Assembly (NCBI GenBank): GCA_025738555.1
Contig: JAOVFP010000002.1
Coordinates: 1,674,001 to 1,738,000 of the forward strand
Direction of reading: 5' to 3'
Length of the DNA: 64,000 bases
Source: Cyathus striatus
Lineage: Eukaryota; Basidiomycota; Agaricomycetes; Agaricales; Nidulariaceae
In this document: piece by piece, positions 32,652 to 44,599 of the stretch
Position numbering within the stretch: the stretch's first letter is position 1
Layout of the letters: the number at the start of each line of letters is the position of its first letter
The notes under the pieces: generated by a model
The model's input: only the letters and a program-made list of their open reading frames with translations
The model's database searches: none
Told to the model about the DNA's origin: nothing
Made by a program: the position numbers and the translations under genes

Positions 32652-35600
32652 TTAACACAGGACATATTGATTTAACATAGTTGAATTTAATGTCCGGTAG
32701 TTTGTAGGCCCTGGGGCCCGGGAGTTGAGAGAAAGACCGTTTGAGAAAACCACGTGCTGAAGAAATGCTTTAAGCACACCATAGGTGACTTTATGTAGTG
32801 TGGGAGTCCGGGTGACGCCTTGTCTTCCGAGGGCTATGTGTTGTTCTAGGGCCCTTCTTGGTTGGCGTAATGGCTCGATACCCACTAAAACTTCGGGGTT
32901 CCATCGCAGATAGCTATTTTGTGTTAGTATTTCATTATCTCTCAGTACTCCTGACCAGGTATCTATGACCATTTTTGGGCTGGCAGTTCTTCTTTTTGTT
33001 ATTTTTTTATTAGATGACTGTAGGTCTAGTTTTAGCATTCCGTTTATCATGCTCAGCCATCTGTTGTGGGTTTCTGTTTCTGTTGGGATTCGTTCCCTAT
33101 TGCATTCTCTTTCTATTCTCCATTCGCAGCGTAGTTTCCATATGAAGTAAGCTGATGCTGACATGATCATGGTGAATAGGCGGTCTGCTCCAGGTCTCCG
33201 TTTATTATCATTCGTTTTCCAGTTTGATATTCCACAACCAATAATCGATCCGAATGAGTTGTTTGCCCATTCTATGTTCTTCATTCTTAGGAGTCTCTTG
33301 GTGAGTTTCCATGTTGTTTCCTGTCCTGAAGCTCTGCATTCTGTTAGGATGTGTTCCATTGTCTCTTCAGTGTCGCATTCTGGGCAATGTGCCCTGTGTT
33401 CTAGTGTGGCTATTTTGTGCCAGTATTTTCCGCATTTGTGGATTTCGTGGGTGGCTTTCCAAAGGAAGTTTTTCACGTGTTTGTCCTGGATCCTAGTAGA
33501 TCGTGTGCTTTTCCATATCGCTTGGTCTGTTGGAATTTTTCCGGTGCGTTCTTGTATCCCGTGTCTGATGATGTCTAGGTTGATGGTCATATTTCTCCTT
33601 TCTAGTGTGATTAAGTTTTTTTCATCCCAGAGTATACCTTGGTAGGCTAAGGATTGGGTTATTACTGTCAGTCTAACTCCTGATAATCTTAGGTCCCTGT
33701 TGATGTGTGTATCTATGTTCGTTTCGACTTCTGCCCTTGCGCCTTCTCCTGCCAGGCGATCTGCACCTTCATTGCCTTCCTCCCCGCTGTGGCCTTTTAC
33801 TTTTCTTAGGAAAGTTTTTGCGGTTCGTGTTCGTATGTTTGCTATTGTGGCTTTGAAGACTTCGGCGTTTTCATAGCCTAACCAGTCCCTGTCTTCGGCT
33901 TCTTTCCTGCTGGTTGTAAGTGTCGTTATGGATGTTTGTGAGTCGGTCCTTGATTCCATGTCAGTTGCTAATGGGGTTTTTTGTGTAGATCTTAGTATGC
34001 CTATTGCCTCTCCCGAGTTGTTCGTTTGTGGGAGGTGGTTTGGGATTTTTATTGCTTCGTTTTCGGGGTCTTGGGGGCCTTGTCATATTCCGGCCCCCGC
34101 TTTGGCATCAAGGTCGCCGTTGTTTATACATGAGCCGTCAGTGTACCATATATGTCTTTCTAGGGGGCGGGGTAGTTCGGGGGTATTGAATGTGATGTTT
34201 GGGACCGTGTCTGATTGGTCGTCTGGGTTGATGAAGACTCTGAAGCAGTCTTTCAGTTCTGTTTCTATCATGTCTTTTTTTGTGCTGAGGGTCAGGTCCC
34301 CTTCTTCGTCCTGGTCCTCTTGAATGGTTTCTTCTATAGGTGTCAGGGATGGGTGCCATTTCGGTTTCAGGGCTTGGATTAGTTTTACGCCTGCCATCTT
34401 GCATCTCTCTGTGTTGGAGCATTGTTCCTGTTTTTGGCAGATGTCACAGTTGGTGTGTTCTGCCTCATTTTCGTGATTGATGAATTCTATCATTTGTCCC
34501 ACTGTGGTGATTCTGTGGTTGTCTTGGAGGCACCTGGCAGTTTTCCCATTGTTTCGTGGTCTGTTTACTTTATTTTGGCCAATGTGGTGCCATATTGGCA
34601 TTTCCCTTTTTACCCCTTCTGCGACTATCATAGCGAACAGGCCAGCTCGTCTGTTACGTGCTACTTTGAGCATTTTCTTCAGGCCCGGTGAGAGGTTGGT
34701 TTGTTGTTGTTTTGGGAGCCAGTTTTGGAGGAAGCAGTTCACTGCTATCTGTTTGTTTCTTAGGGTGCTGTCTTTGGGTACTTCTTTGGCTATTAGGTAG
34801 TCCGCTATGTAGGCCCATTTTGGCCTGTTCTTGCTAATGTCTAGGTATTGTTTCAGTTTCATTATTTCGATTGCTTCATTTCTGACTACTATGTCTATCA
34901 GCTTTTTACCCCCTGCTTCATGCGGTTCTCTCATTATTGTTTTTGCCACTAGGGGGGGGCCGCCATTCCAGACAAATTTCGATATCATCCATTGGAGTTG
35001 TTTTTCGGTTTCTGGTGGCATACCTTGTACTCTTGCTTTGTATTGTGTGTCGCCTCCTGCTATTAGTTGTGCTAGCTGACATCGTCCTTCTAGAGTTGGG
35101 TTTATTTTTGTCCATTTTTCGAATTTTTCTTCGCACTTTTCGAGTGTTGAGGCCCAGATATTGGTGTTATTTATTTTATTGCCTACAAAGGCCCCGAGGG
35201 CTCTTATCGGTTCACCGTCACCTGTGATTTTGATACTTTGTGGGATTTCTTCGTGTGTCGTGTTTTGTTTCCTTTCTGTTTTAATCTTTTGTCTGTGGGT
35301 CTCTGTTCCTATCGGGAGGATCACTGTTTTGTTTACATTGAATTTTGCTCCTGACGCTGTGCACCATTGGTCAAGTATGTTGAAAAGGGTTTGTGGGTTG
35401 TCCTCTTTCGATAGGAAGACTGATGTGTCATCGGCGAATAGGCTGGTGATTAGTTTTTTTGTTTGTCCTGGTAAGTCGAATCCTCTCAGTGGGCTTTTTC
35501 GGAGTAGTGATGCTAAAGGTTCGATTGCTAGATCGAACAGGAAGCATGAGAGGGGGTCACCTTGTCGGACCCCTCTTGTAATGGTATATTTTTCGCTTAG

Positions 35601-38243
35601 GAAGCCATTTATCATTACGCTTGTCTGTGCGTTTGAGTATAGTGTCTTTATCATTCTGATTGTGTTATCTTTGAATCTATATTTCTTCAGTGTTTCCCAT
35701 AGGTAGTTGTGCAGGATTTTGTCATAGGCCTTTTCTTGGTCGAGGAATATGATCATTCCATTTTTTTCTTCTGCTTCGCTATAATCAATTAGGTTTTTTA
35801 AGAGGTCAATCTGGTCTTCTATCTTCTTGCCTTTTAGGAATCCGGCTTGGTCTGGGAGGATTAAGTGCTGTAGTTTTGGTGCAATTCTATTTGTGATTAT
35901 GCGTGTTAGCATCTTGTAGTCCGTGTTCAGGACCGTTATCGGTCTGTAATTTGCTATGTCTGTTCTGTCATTTTTCTTGTAGAGGGGGCATATCCATCCC
36001 TCATGGAACGTTGATTGTTCATAGAGGCCTTTGGTCTTTATTTCATTGAAGATGTCTGCGAGGGTTTCTGTGATGTCAAAAGTTTGGTTCCCTTGTTTTC
36101 TTTCTTCGTCACCAATGCTCATCATTTTCTTCCAGAATTCATTTGGGATTCCGTCCAGGCCTGGTGATTTACCTGGTTTTAGGTCATTTATTGCTTCTCT
36201 CACATCATTTGCTTTGAACTGGTCATCTATTTCACTGGCTTGTTCGTCGTTCAGTTCAGTTTCAGTTTGATTCAAGACTTGGTTCATTTGTTCTTTGTGA
36301 GTTTCAATCTCGTTTGGAGCTGTTGGTATATTTTCTTCTTGCAGTTTTAGGTGGTGTGCTCTGGCGATTTTTGCCATTTTTTTTGATAATCTCGTCAGTT
36401 TGTTCGGGTGCTGGGGGTCCTCTTGTAGTGCAGTGATCACATCTCTTGGTTTACATTCACGCACTGAGCTCAGCCATCTTTTTCCTATTACTTCTTGTTC
36501 CAAGTGGAAGGCGACTCTGGTGTGGTTTTTTATTGTGTCGAATTGTTTCACTCTGAGTTTTTTTATTTCGTCATCTAGTATAGCTGATTGGGTGCTTTTT
36601 TCGTTTTCAGACAGTGTGTTTGAGTGGAGGATGTGGTCTCTGTCTCTCTCTTTGTTTTTTATTAGATTGCGGATCTTGGGCACTTTTTTTTTGCAGTGGG
36701 TTTTTATTTTGTTCGTTATTTCCATTTTATATGTGAAGTACGTTTTTTGTTTAGGATGTTCGTTTGGGAGTGACATTGTTCGTTCTGTTTCAGGCCTGGT
36801 GTTTTCGGATTTTATTTTTTTGCAGAAGTCTGCTGTGGTGTTTTTTATTTCTTTCATTAGCTTTTTATCTTCTAGTGCAAAGCTGGGTATGGACCAACGT
36901 CCTGGGCCTATCTCTGGTGCTCCTGGGTCAAAAATTTGTGCAGATACAACTTTATGGTCAGCTGTTTCGATGCCGCTGTGGGTTATGTCCCAGTTTCTAC
37001 TGTGTTTTTCCATTGTTTTGTTAATGTATATTCTGTCTATTCTAGATTGTGCTTTCGTTGCTTCCTGTTGGTATGTATAGCCTAGTGAGTCTGGATTTTC
37101 TGTACGCCACCCATCTATTAGGCCTAATCTGGTTTTTATTTCTACAAGTGCATTTACCATTTCTGGGTCATCGGTGTGGGATGGTAGTCTATCAGCATTA
37201 TCTTCTACTACGTTGAAATCCCCCATGATAACATCTGGTTTGGGGATTTGTCTATTGGTAATTATGCTGTCGAGTCTTTGCCAGAAGCTTATCTGTTCCT
37301 GTTTTCTGTTTGGTGCATATATGTTCAGAATTTTTATTGTATCCCCGTTATTTCTCCATTGTATTATTAGCATCAGAGCTCTACCTGGTATGACTTCTAT
37401 CGTTCTAGCTTCTTTCCATTTTGTGTCCCGTTTATTTAGAATGAATGCCACTCCTGCTGCATTTATGCTTTTGTTGTTAGGTGAGTTAATGATCTTCATT
37501 CTTTTGTGGAATATTTCATTCTGGCGGTCTGTTTCTTCGTTTTTTAGGTGTGTTTCTTGTATAGCCAGGATGCTAATGTGTTCCATTTTTAATAGGTGGC
37601 TTAGCTGTCCCCATTTGGGTTCTGTGGCCGCTGATCCTGCACCTCGTATGTTTGTGGATGCTATCTTTATGTGCGCTTTAATTGTTTTTATTTTTATTCT
37701 ATTTCTAGGGATGTTGGGGTTCGCCCTGATATCTTGGGGTCTCTGTACTTGTCTTGCGTTTCTTATATTGGGCGGTTGGTTTGTTGTTGGGACAGTCTGT
37801 CTTTGTCCGTGTGGAGTTTGTCTCCTAGCACTAGAGGGGGGGCGCCTCTGGCTTGTAGTATTGGCATGGTTTTGCCGAACCAGGGCTGACTTGCCATCCC
37901 TTTCATTGAAGGATTGGCTTACAGTATAGGCCGTTCCCTCTCCAGTGGATATCGAGGGGCAGCCCTGGTTATTCTGCCTTGTTGTGGCTCCAGCGAAGTC
38001 TGCTGGTGAGAGGTTTATGAAGTGTATGGTGGCCGGGTATCTACCTCCTTCTTCCAATACTCTTTCATTGAGGGGTCGGGTGGTAGATTGACCTTCGCCC
38101 TCTCCAGAGGATGGAACGATGTTGCCAAAAGACCGATTTTCAAAGACCGTGTTTGATTGTGTGTGTATGTGGTTTGTCGCAGCTGAGATATATACCACAT
38201 TCTTACAGCTATGTTGAGTGGGTATAGGAGCTTTTTTTCCCAA
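32652..38243 (-). pseudogene. LINE ORF2: endonuclease, reverse transcriptase, RNase H (one stop)
   Basis: A single frame of 1,864 codons is interrupted only by TGA at 34083-34085, where the RNase H context suggests tryptophan (AGI-stop-QG). Domain order: AP-endonuclease (IASTNIRGAG, AIQETHLK, NIYAPN, MGDFNVVED, SRIDRIYIN, ADHKVV), reverse transcriptase (YRPITVLNTDYKMLTRII, QAGFLKGKKIEDQI, FLDQEKAYDKI, GVRQGDPLSCFLFDLAIEPL, catalytic LFADDTS), RNase H (YTDGSC ... KVKGHSGEEGNEGADRLAG) and a C-terminal RT zinc-binding-like domain (FLWKATHEIHKCGKYW with HCPECDTEETMEHILTEC). All key catalytic residues visible here are present. An alternative upstream in-phase start was not found; the frame at 38209-38469 may belong to ORF1 or to a spacer. 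Confidence 0.92.
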
Positions 38244-38695
38244 GCTTCCAGGGGAAGACTATGTCGCTGTTTCTCAGTTCTACTTCTAGGGAGTAGGACT
38301 TTGATTTCTTGACTTCAGCCTCTCGGCGCGGCACGTCTAGACCTAAATAGGTCGCCGCTTTTTGAAGGTTTGTCAGGCCCTCATTTGTACTTTGCTTTCC
38401 TGTACTCCAAGGAGCAGTGTATTTGGGCAAGGTACATTTTCTGCTGGTTGACACAGCTTGCCTTTGCAACCTACCTAGATTGGTCTTTTGAGGCGAGAAG
38501 ATAACTTATTTTTCAGACTGTAATGTAAATAGGCTTGATTGTTGTTTATAGTCCTCAGGGGGTGTTAACTTTAGAATTGGACTAGAATAAGATTGTGCTA
38601 TCTTTAAGGCAGGATCAGGATGTGATTGTACTACATTCCTCTACCCCCACGGCCTCTACTCCTGCCATTGCCCCTACCGTTTCCCCTGCCTCTGT

Positions 38696-40466
38696 TCATT
38701 CCTTCTCCCTTTGACCACCACGTCCATGTCCCCTGTTTGTCTGGGTCCTATATCCTCCACAGGAGGGGGTTTGTTGAGATGAGCTCCCAGTGATAGCTTG
38801 TGCGAGAATGCTGGTGTGATCTTCCATTTCTTGGATTACTTCGTCAGATGCATTTGGGGTTAGTCCAAGTCATTCAGGAAATGGGCATAGCCCAGTAGGG
38901 TGGTCTTCGCCCTTGCATGTGCTGCAGTAGAGATCAGCAAGGAGGTCACTGCTTCTCGCACTCCAGGTTGGACCAACGATAAGGATTTCGCGAAGGATTT
39001 CGATTTCGTTCCTGTGGACTGTTGCGCAAGTGGTGTGTGGCATCATATAGATGCGCCACACAGTGGCTGTTACTGTCTTGTTGCGTTTCTGATTTCGGAG
39101 TTTGACTACCAGTGGGCTGATCCTGATGCTGTCGATACTGAGAGCCACTCTCTGGTTCTTTGGAATGTTAGCAAATACACCTTCGTCACTGAGGGCATTA
39201 ATGTACTGAGTGAAGGGGGGGGCTGAGCAGAGGGTGGATTTTATCACATGAAGTACTTCTCACTCCTTTCGCTCCATTGGGTCACCTTTTACCCTTAGGT
39301 ACATTCTGAATTCCGATACTGGCAGATTACGGGGGAAGATGGTGATCCATTGCTCCCCATGTTCGGTGCACTTGTGTTGGATGCACTTTAGGTCGACTAG
39401 GGTTTTGATCGTTTCTTTGTTCTCAGAGATTATGAGGACTGGTTGGGTGCCTTTGAACTCTGGGAGTGGTCCTTTGCACCGAGCTGGAATGATCAACATA
39501 GAATGATCATCAGGTATGACCGATGAGATTACTTCAGTTACTATGTCTTGTTTTGTGTCAATGTCGAGGGTCCCTTCACATGCTCTGTCGTTCCCAATGA
39601 TGCACCAGCAACCTTCTTTTTCATTGTGTTGCTTGAAAATCGGGTCGGTTGCTTCCCTGTCAGTGTGCTGGTAGATCGTGACTTCGTCAATTCCCTGAAT
39701 GGATGGGAAGAATGAGCAGGGGCCTTCGGTGCAGAGCTCTTCTGTCGGGGTGGGTGGAGTTGGTTGGCTACGGTGGGTAGTTTGCTGCTCTGGCTGTACT
39801 CCTTCATTGTTAGAGATCGGGTTTGAGTTTACCTCTTCCCTCTCTGCCCTCAGCTCCTCAGCAAGAGCGCTGTGGCCATGGGTTTCAATAAAGACTTCTT
39901 CAGCATATTCACGTCTAGCGTTTATCGTGTCTTCGGTGTAGTCGAGGCCTGTGTAGACGAATTTGCCAGAGAGAGCTTGACCAGGCTGCATGGGTGTCTG
40001 GCTGGTGGTGCTGTCAGAAGGTACAGGGAGGTCCTGGTTCCCATTGGGTTTGTCGGTGACCATCTGGTCTCTGTTGGTGTGAGTTAGGATTGTGGGGGTC
40101 AAGCGTTCTATTATCTTACCCAGGTGAAATGGAGTCTGTGGTCGCCCTTTTCTGGGGGGATGGGGACGAGGATGGGGAGCCTATAGCAATACTTTTCCTC
40201 TTTTGGCCAGCTGTGCTCTCCATCGCATTCCTGGAGTCTGGAAGGGCATGATGTGCCATTGGGTTGGAGATGGAAGCTGCGCGTCGTCCAGACTTCGGTT
40301 TCCTGTATTGGACTGTTGTCCACTGGTTCTCATTTGCTTCAGCTGCTTCACCTGTGGTCGTCTCTTTCCATGGCTGGTTGTCTCTAGTCGGAGTGAGCTC
40401 GCCATCTTCAAGAAGATTATCTTCTGGGGATCGGCGGGGAGTGTTGACTGAGAATTGGGCGTCCAT
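38696..40466 (-). pseudogene. LINE ORF1 (gag-like, zinc knuckle), disrupted
   Basis: The minus-strand coding runs from an ATG at 40466 (MDAQFSVNTPRRSPEDNLLE) in one frame to about 40116. It then continues in a second frame from about 40130 to 38696. That frame carries an in-frame TGA at 39260-39262 and another just after CPFPE at 38870-38872. The second part contains a zinc knuckle CSTCKGEDHPTGLC (C-x2-C-x4-H-x4-C), as in ORF1 nucleic-acid-binding proteins of LINEs. A Gly/Arg-rich tail (GRGGQ) ends at 38696. Because of the shift and two stops this copy probably makes no full ORF1 protein, so it could move only if helped in trans. Confidence 0.7.
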
Positions 40467-41257
40467 TGTGCATAGAGGTTTAGCTAAGCAGAGAGGCGTT
40501 GAGTGGTAAGTGGGTGCGGTGGAGTAGCAAGTACTTGGTGAGGCACTTTTCTGATTTTCTATTTATTTTGGATGGTTTCTCGCTGGTATGTTTACTTAGG
40601 AACTTTGGCTTGGGGCTTCATGTTTTGGTGTGTGCAATTTACGTGTGTCTTGTTAATATCCATTGTGGTTTTATTGGATGGAGTCCTTGGTGTCAGGTTT
40701 TATTACATTCTAGTGGGTGTTGTTCGTCCGTGTTTTGGGCTGCTGGGCAAGCATGTTGGAGGTTCAGTATCTTGAAGTGGCCAATTAGGGGAAGGTCGTA
40801 GCCATTATTTTGGGGAGGTGTTATCTTCTGGGTTTCCATGTATAAATTGGTTATAGTATCTTGTGTGTTTATGAGGCAGGTACTTTCTTTTAGGGTATAG
40901 TCAAGCTTACAGAAGGAATTTGGTTTACTTTATTCATTATGTAGCATGTACTGATTGTGTATTTACGTCTGACAAAATCTGCTTCCAACATTAAGTGGCA
41001 CGGTGCATTCAGGGATGTTTGCCTTGCCTCCTTGGGTGGGGGGTCTCGTTTGGGGGCGGTGTTGGGGTGTGTTGAGGATCATTGAGGGTAAGGCGAGTGC
41101 TTTGGGGGGGGGGCAGGATTGTTTCCTTGAGGGTCGGATTAGCAGCTTGCTCTTTGGAGGGAGTATAGCGTGCCTCTCTCGTTCATGACCCAGTCCTTGA
41201 CCTTGTTTGAACCGTGGGAATTTTTTGATGGTGGTGGTTCAAGGTCAAGGAGCCCCC

Positions 41258-41272
41258 TTTTTCTAATTACTT
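41258..41272. repeat. Target site duplication of the LINE (right)
   Basis: TTTTTCTAATTACTT, next to the 5' end of the LINE. A 15-bp perfect duplication is typical of target-primed reverse transcription. Confidence 0.9.
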
Positions 41273-41319
41273 CACAACTCGTTAAAAATACTTATTGTCC
41301 AGATGTAATTTTCGCATTT

Positions 41320-41520
41320 TTAATCAACAGCATCAATTTTGTAGACTAATGTGCCTACTGTGTACTCGACAAGCAATTTATTATGTAAAGAATGGTTGAG
41401 CTGGTTGTGAGCTGGTGTGGCCGTAACCCTTGCATAACCCTGTGTGGCCAGTGGCGTTACTGCATTTGGTAAATTTAGATATGCCAACATACTACGGACT
41501 CCTAGAATGGATGAGATCAT
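41320..41520 (-). other. Short open stretch, unassigned
   Basis: A 66-codon frame (MISSILGVRSMLAYLNLPNA...) sits just right of the LINE. No domain is recognisable. Its upstream sequence (41525-41695) is a repeat shared with 44745-44920, so it may be a remnant of a duplicated gene end. Confidence 0.2.
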
Positions 41521-41524
41521 GGAT

Positions 41525-41695
41525 CTTATTGTAAGTATCTTGCATGGATCAGATGGCTATCATATTGTTGTGCATATTCAAAATTTGCTTAAAAATCGGA
41601 CACTTAATATATTTAAATAACTATTCTAATTGTTACATACATCGGGTTGTACCATATGTACAAAGATCCTATTCACCCTTGTCTGAGGTGTCAAT
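41525..41695 (+). repeat. Duplicated segment, copy 1
   Basis: About 170 bases with ATCTTGCATGGATC, GGTTGTACCATATGTAC and TTCACCCTTGTCTGAGGTG match 44745-44920 in direct orientation. Confidence 0.75.
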
Positions 41696-41926
41696 CAATG
41701 AACTATTCAATTTCATGTGACATGTGTAACTCTTTTTCTACATGACACCGCCATGTTACATTTGGTACTAAGTACAGCCATTTTTATTTCGAAAATATCG
41801 AGAATATATATAGCACAACTTTCAACTTTAAGCAGTGGGAAGATAAATCATATAATCATCAGAAAACCCTACCATCATCCCCGCAATATTTCACACCCAA
41901 ATCAATCATGCATACATATTACTGCT

Positions 41927-43296
41927 CTACATGGCTGATTTGACCTTCCTACCATTCGAACTTTGACCGGTTTCGATTTTTGACAACTCAAAACCTGTTG
42001 GGTCATGCTGGGTCATGGAAGTCAACGTAACGGTACCGAGCTGCGATCCGGGCTTTCTGCCAGGTTCGGCTGAGAAGTTCATGGTGGCAATTCTTGATTG
42101 TTCTGAGATGGCTGTGCTTCCCGGAGCTCTGTTATAGTGGACAATAACAACAATGAGTGTTGGGAAGATACCCTTTTATATTTGGTCCGTAAGTGTAGCT
42201 GTGACCCATACAATGGTAGAACTTACAACGAGCGGAACAGCAGAATTGAGAACGATACCTAATCCGGGACTATTCGTATAACTTAGCACGAGACTCAGGA
42301 GCTACGGTAAAACATTAATCCGTTGTCGATGGGACTGAAAAGCACTGCATTCCCACCTGAACAAGAGCGTAGCCCATTCCGGATTCGATAATGAGCATTA
42401 CGGCACTCATGTATCCACCTCTACCTGATATGTTGGCATGCGAAACTGCGAAAGCTTCGTTCTTATGGCGAATATATCTGAGAGAGTTGGTAAGTAAATA
42501 ATTTAAAGACTTGTATGTATAGACTTACAATACTCTGCTAGCGATAAGAGATGTGCATACTGTTGTATTAACAAAAATGAGGATAACTGAGATATTGTTG
42601 AATCCTTGTCCCGTGAGCGTAATAACGAGATTGAGGGTAATGCCTGCAATTGTGGATTAAGCGTCAAAAAATCATACATTAGCAGTGATTTGAAAGACCT
42701 ATTGCGGAGCACATTATCATGATGGGTACCGCAGCAATAAAGTAACTACGTCCCCATACTAGCCAAACTCTATTCCAACCATGTTAGACTATAAATTGAA
42801 AGATAACTTTCGACAAAAATTACCGCCAAATCAAGACGGTATCAGCTGTTACGAACTAAATGGATTGTAATTATGAGTACGCTGAGGTGCTATGGTTTTT
42901 TTACTTACTTGAAGCAATGCTAATACAGCCTGAGTACGAGCATTCGCAAGTGCTACGATTGGACTCGTCACGGTATATTGTTGAATCAGTAAACCAAGAT
43001 GAACGGCCGAAATCAAGAACATGAAAAGAGAGGCTGCCAAGAAGAACGTATGTACGGCCGTTTTAGAACGAAGCTGATTCCTAAATGCAAGTAATGTGAA
43101 GAAGCAATTAATCATATTTTGTGGACATACATAAGGATACGAAGAACAAATATCGAGAGCATTGCGTAGACGCCTAAGTGAAGAAAGTAGTTTGGGTTAA
43201 AGACAAAGGGTGTATAACTGGTGCTTGAAACTCACCAACGAAAAAGGACTCCGTGAGGACGGACAAGAGGGTCAAAAGAAAGGCTGAAGGAGGCAT
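41927..43296 (-). CDS. Seven-helix fungal integral membrane protein (unassigned)
   Basis: A multi-exon gene from ATG 43296 (MPPSAFLLTLLSVLTESFFVG). It codes successive hydrophobic helices: GVYAMLSIFVLRIL, THTFF-like TFFLAASLFMFLISAVHLGL, TADTVLIWRVWLVWGR, YFIAAVPIMIMCSAIG, ITLNLVITLTG, ISVILIFVNTTVCTSLIASR and MSAVMLIIESGMGYALVQLL. This matches the large family of uncharacterised seven-TM proteins of basidiomycetes with a W-R-x-x-x-x-W motif after helix three. At least seven short introns fit. The C-terminal tail (MNFSAEPGRKPGSQLGTV) reads open to TAG at 41927-41929, but the last splice phase is ambiguous; another frame ends earlier. Function is unknown; receptor-like topology is only inference. 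Confidence 0.7.
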
Positions 43297-44196
43297 GATG
43301 GCACTGTATAGAGGTTGTCCCAGGTAAACACTAATGTATTATAATGGTATGTCTCTTGAATACCGTACAAAGTGTTGCAATCCTAAAATAGGTTAAGGAA
43401 ATAATCAAGGATACGGTAGAGATTCTGAATGGTTCAGTCAGATGATATTGATATCAACAATAAGTACCCATCTGGTTGAATCACACTTGATGGACCCTGT
43501 ACATCAAATATTATAGAGTCTGTAGTTGAGTCTGAAATCTCCTGTTATATCTCGATTGGATCTGAAGATCGAGCTAGTCTCGAACGTATGATCACGTACT
43601 TAACTGGTTTACTCACATATGTTATACAAGTCAGCTCGATAGGAACAGAGGCGCTCATGAGGCAGTTATACGCTAGTTTGTAGATTTTTATACATACGAC
43701 ACCTGCAGATCGCACCAGTTCTAAAGGATAACATATAACTTAAAGTATTATAATGAGGCAAGCAATACAATGTTGTAACCATTACTTGCAAGGCGGCAGT
43801 AGAGTAAAGTGCAAGCAAGCTAATATGTGCATACAGAGGACATTAGAATTATAAACGTCTCGTGCATAACACAAAATTCGTCATGCCGTTAAACAAGCGT
43901 TATAGTCAGGTATTATTTGTAGTAATCAATGGTTAGCATTATACGTGATTGTAGAGAAAGTATTGTCTCCATAAAACTTCATTTACCTTCACCTTGTGGG
44001 TATGTATTTCTTAGGCCAGAATAAGGTTGTAATATGATACAACGACTTTGTTGTGTTTGAAGGCTAAAGCATAGTGCAAGAAGGAAAGAAAAACAGGACA
44101 TAAAGTGAGAAAAATAGTTAATATTTAAAGCTTTCATCTACATACTTGCGATGCTTTCGGGGAAGTGTAGGACTTACCTCTCAGTGAATGATTTAT
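43297..44196. other. Intergenic region
   Basis: No supported gene; the promoter of the membrane-protein gene must lie at its left edge. Confidence 0.4.
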
Positions 44197-44508
44197 TCAA
44201 GGTTCACTAGCACTGACAACCGAGCTGGATGACGGGAAGCGAATATCAGCGGCGGCGCTTACCGTTTTCTGCTTATCGAGATATAAGTACAGGGAGCTCG
44301 GCGTATACAATCTATCAATGTACTGCATAGTATCCGCTTTTAAAATGATATACTCGAACGACCACTCCGAGGATCTCGGAACGCTGCGTATGCCGTGAGT
44401 TCCCAGCGATATCCATGAGCCAATCACAGACTCCACATTGTATCGGTAATGATATTTTATCGTGATTCGCAGCAGGTAATTTCCCAGCGACATTCCTAGG
44501 AGAAGCAT
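44197..44508 (-). CDS. Small hypothetical protein (103 codons)
   Basis: MLLLGMSLGNYLLRITIKYH begins an open frame with one hydrophobic N-terminal segment, a region with WSFEYIILKADTMQYIDRLY and a Ser-rich end. No family is recognised. Upstream bases near 44630 resemble the leader of the GNAT gene (GAGGTGACTAAT, CACAGCATTGA), so this may be the remains of a gene whose promoter was duplicated. It could be non-coding. Confidence 0.3.
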   Translation of the reverse strand: MLLLGMSLGNYLLRITIKYHYRYNVESVIGSWISLGTHGIRSVPRSSEWSFEYIILKADTMQYIDRLYTPSSLYLYLDKQKTVSAAADIRFPSSSSVVSASEP

Positions 44509-44599
44509 GAAGGATAAGAGTGATAATTCAACGTTTGAACAGCTTCACTCGGACACTCCAACTTAGCATCCGTATGTCGGCATCTGTCACACCCGCATG

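Larger units (their letters stand above)
32616..41257 (-). mobile_element. Full-length LINE retrotransposon with 15-bp target duplication
   Basis: An 8.64-kb non-LTR retrotransposon on the minus strand. Its 3' end is a 24-base poly(A) (T-run at 32614-32637). Its 5' end (GGGGGCTCCTTGACC on the minus strand) abuts the second copy of the target duplication TTTTTCTAATTACTT (32601-32615 and 41258-41272). It contains a gag-like ORF1 region with a CCHC zinc knuckle and an ORF2 with AP-endonuclease, reverse transcriptase and RNase H. RNase H plus an AP-type endonuclease suggests the Tad1/I-like lineages. The perfect duplication, intact poly(A) and nearly open ORF2 show a recent insertion into the intergenic space of the gene island. 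Confidence 0.93.

Noticed and set aside
33163..37929. Plus-strand frames opposite the LINE (for example 251 and 226 codons)
   Set aside because: They are antisense shadows of ORF2, which has clear catalytic motifs.
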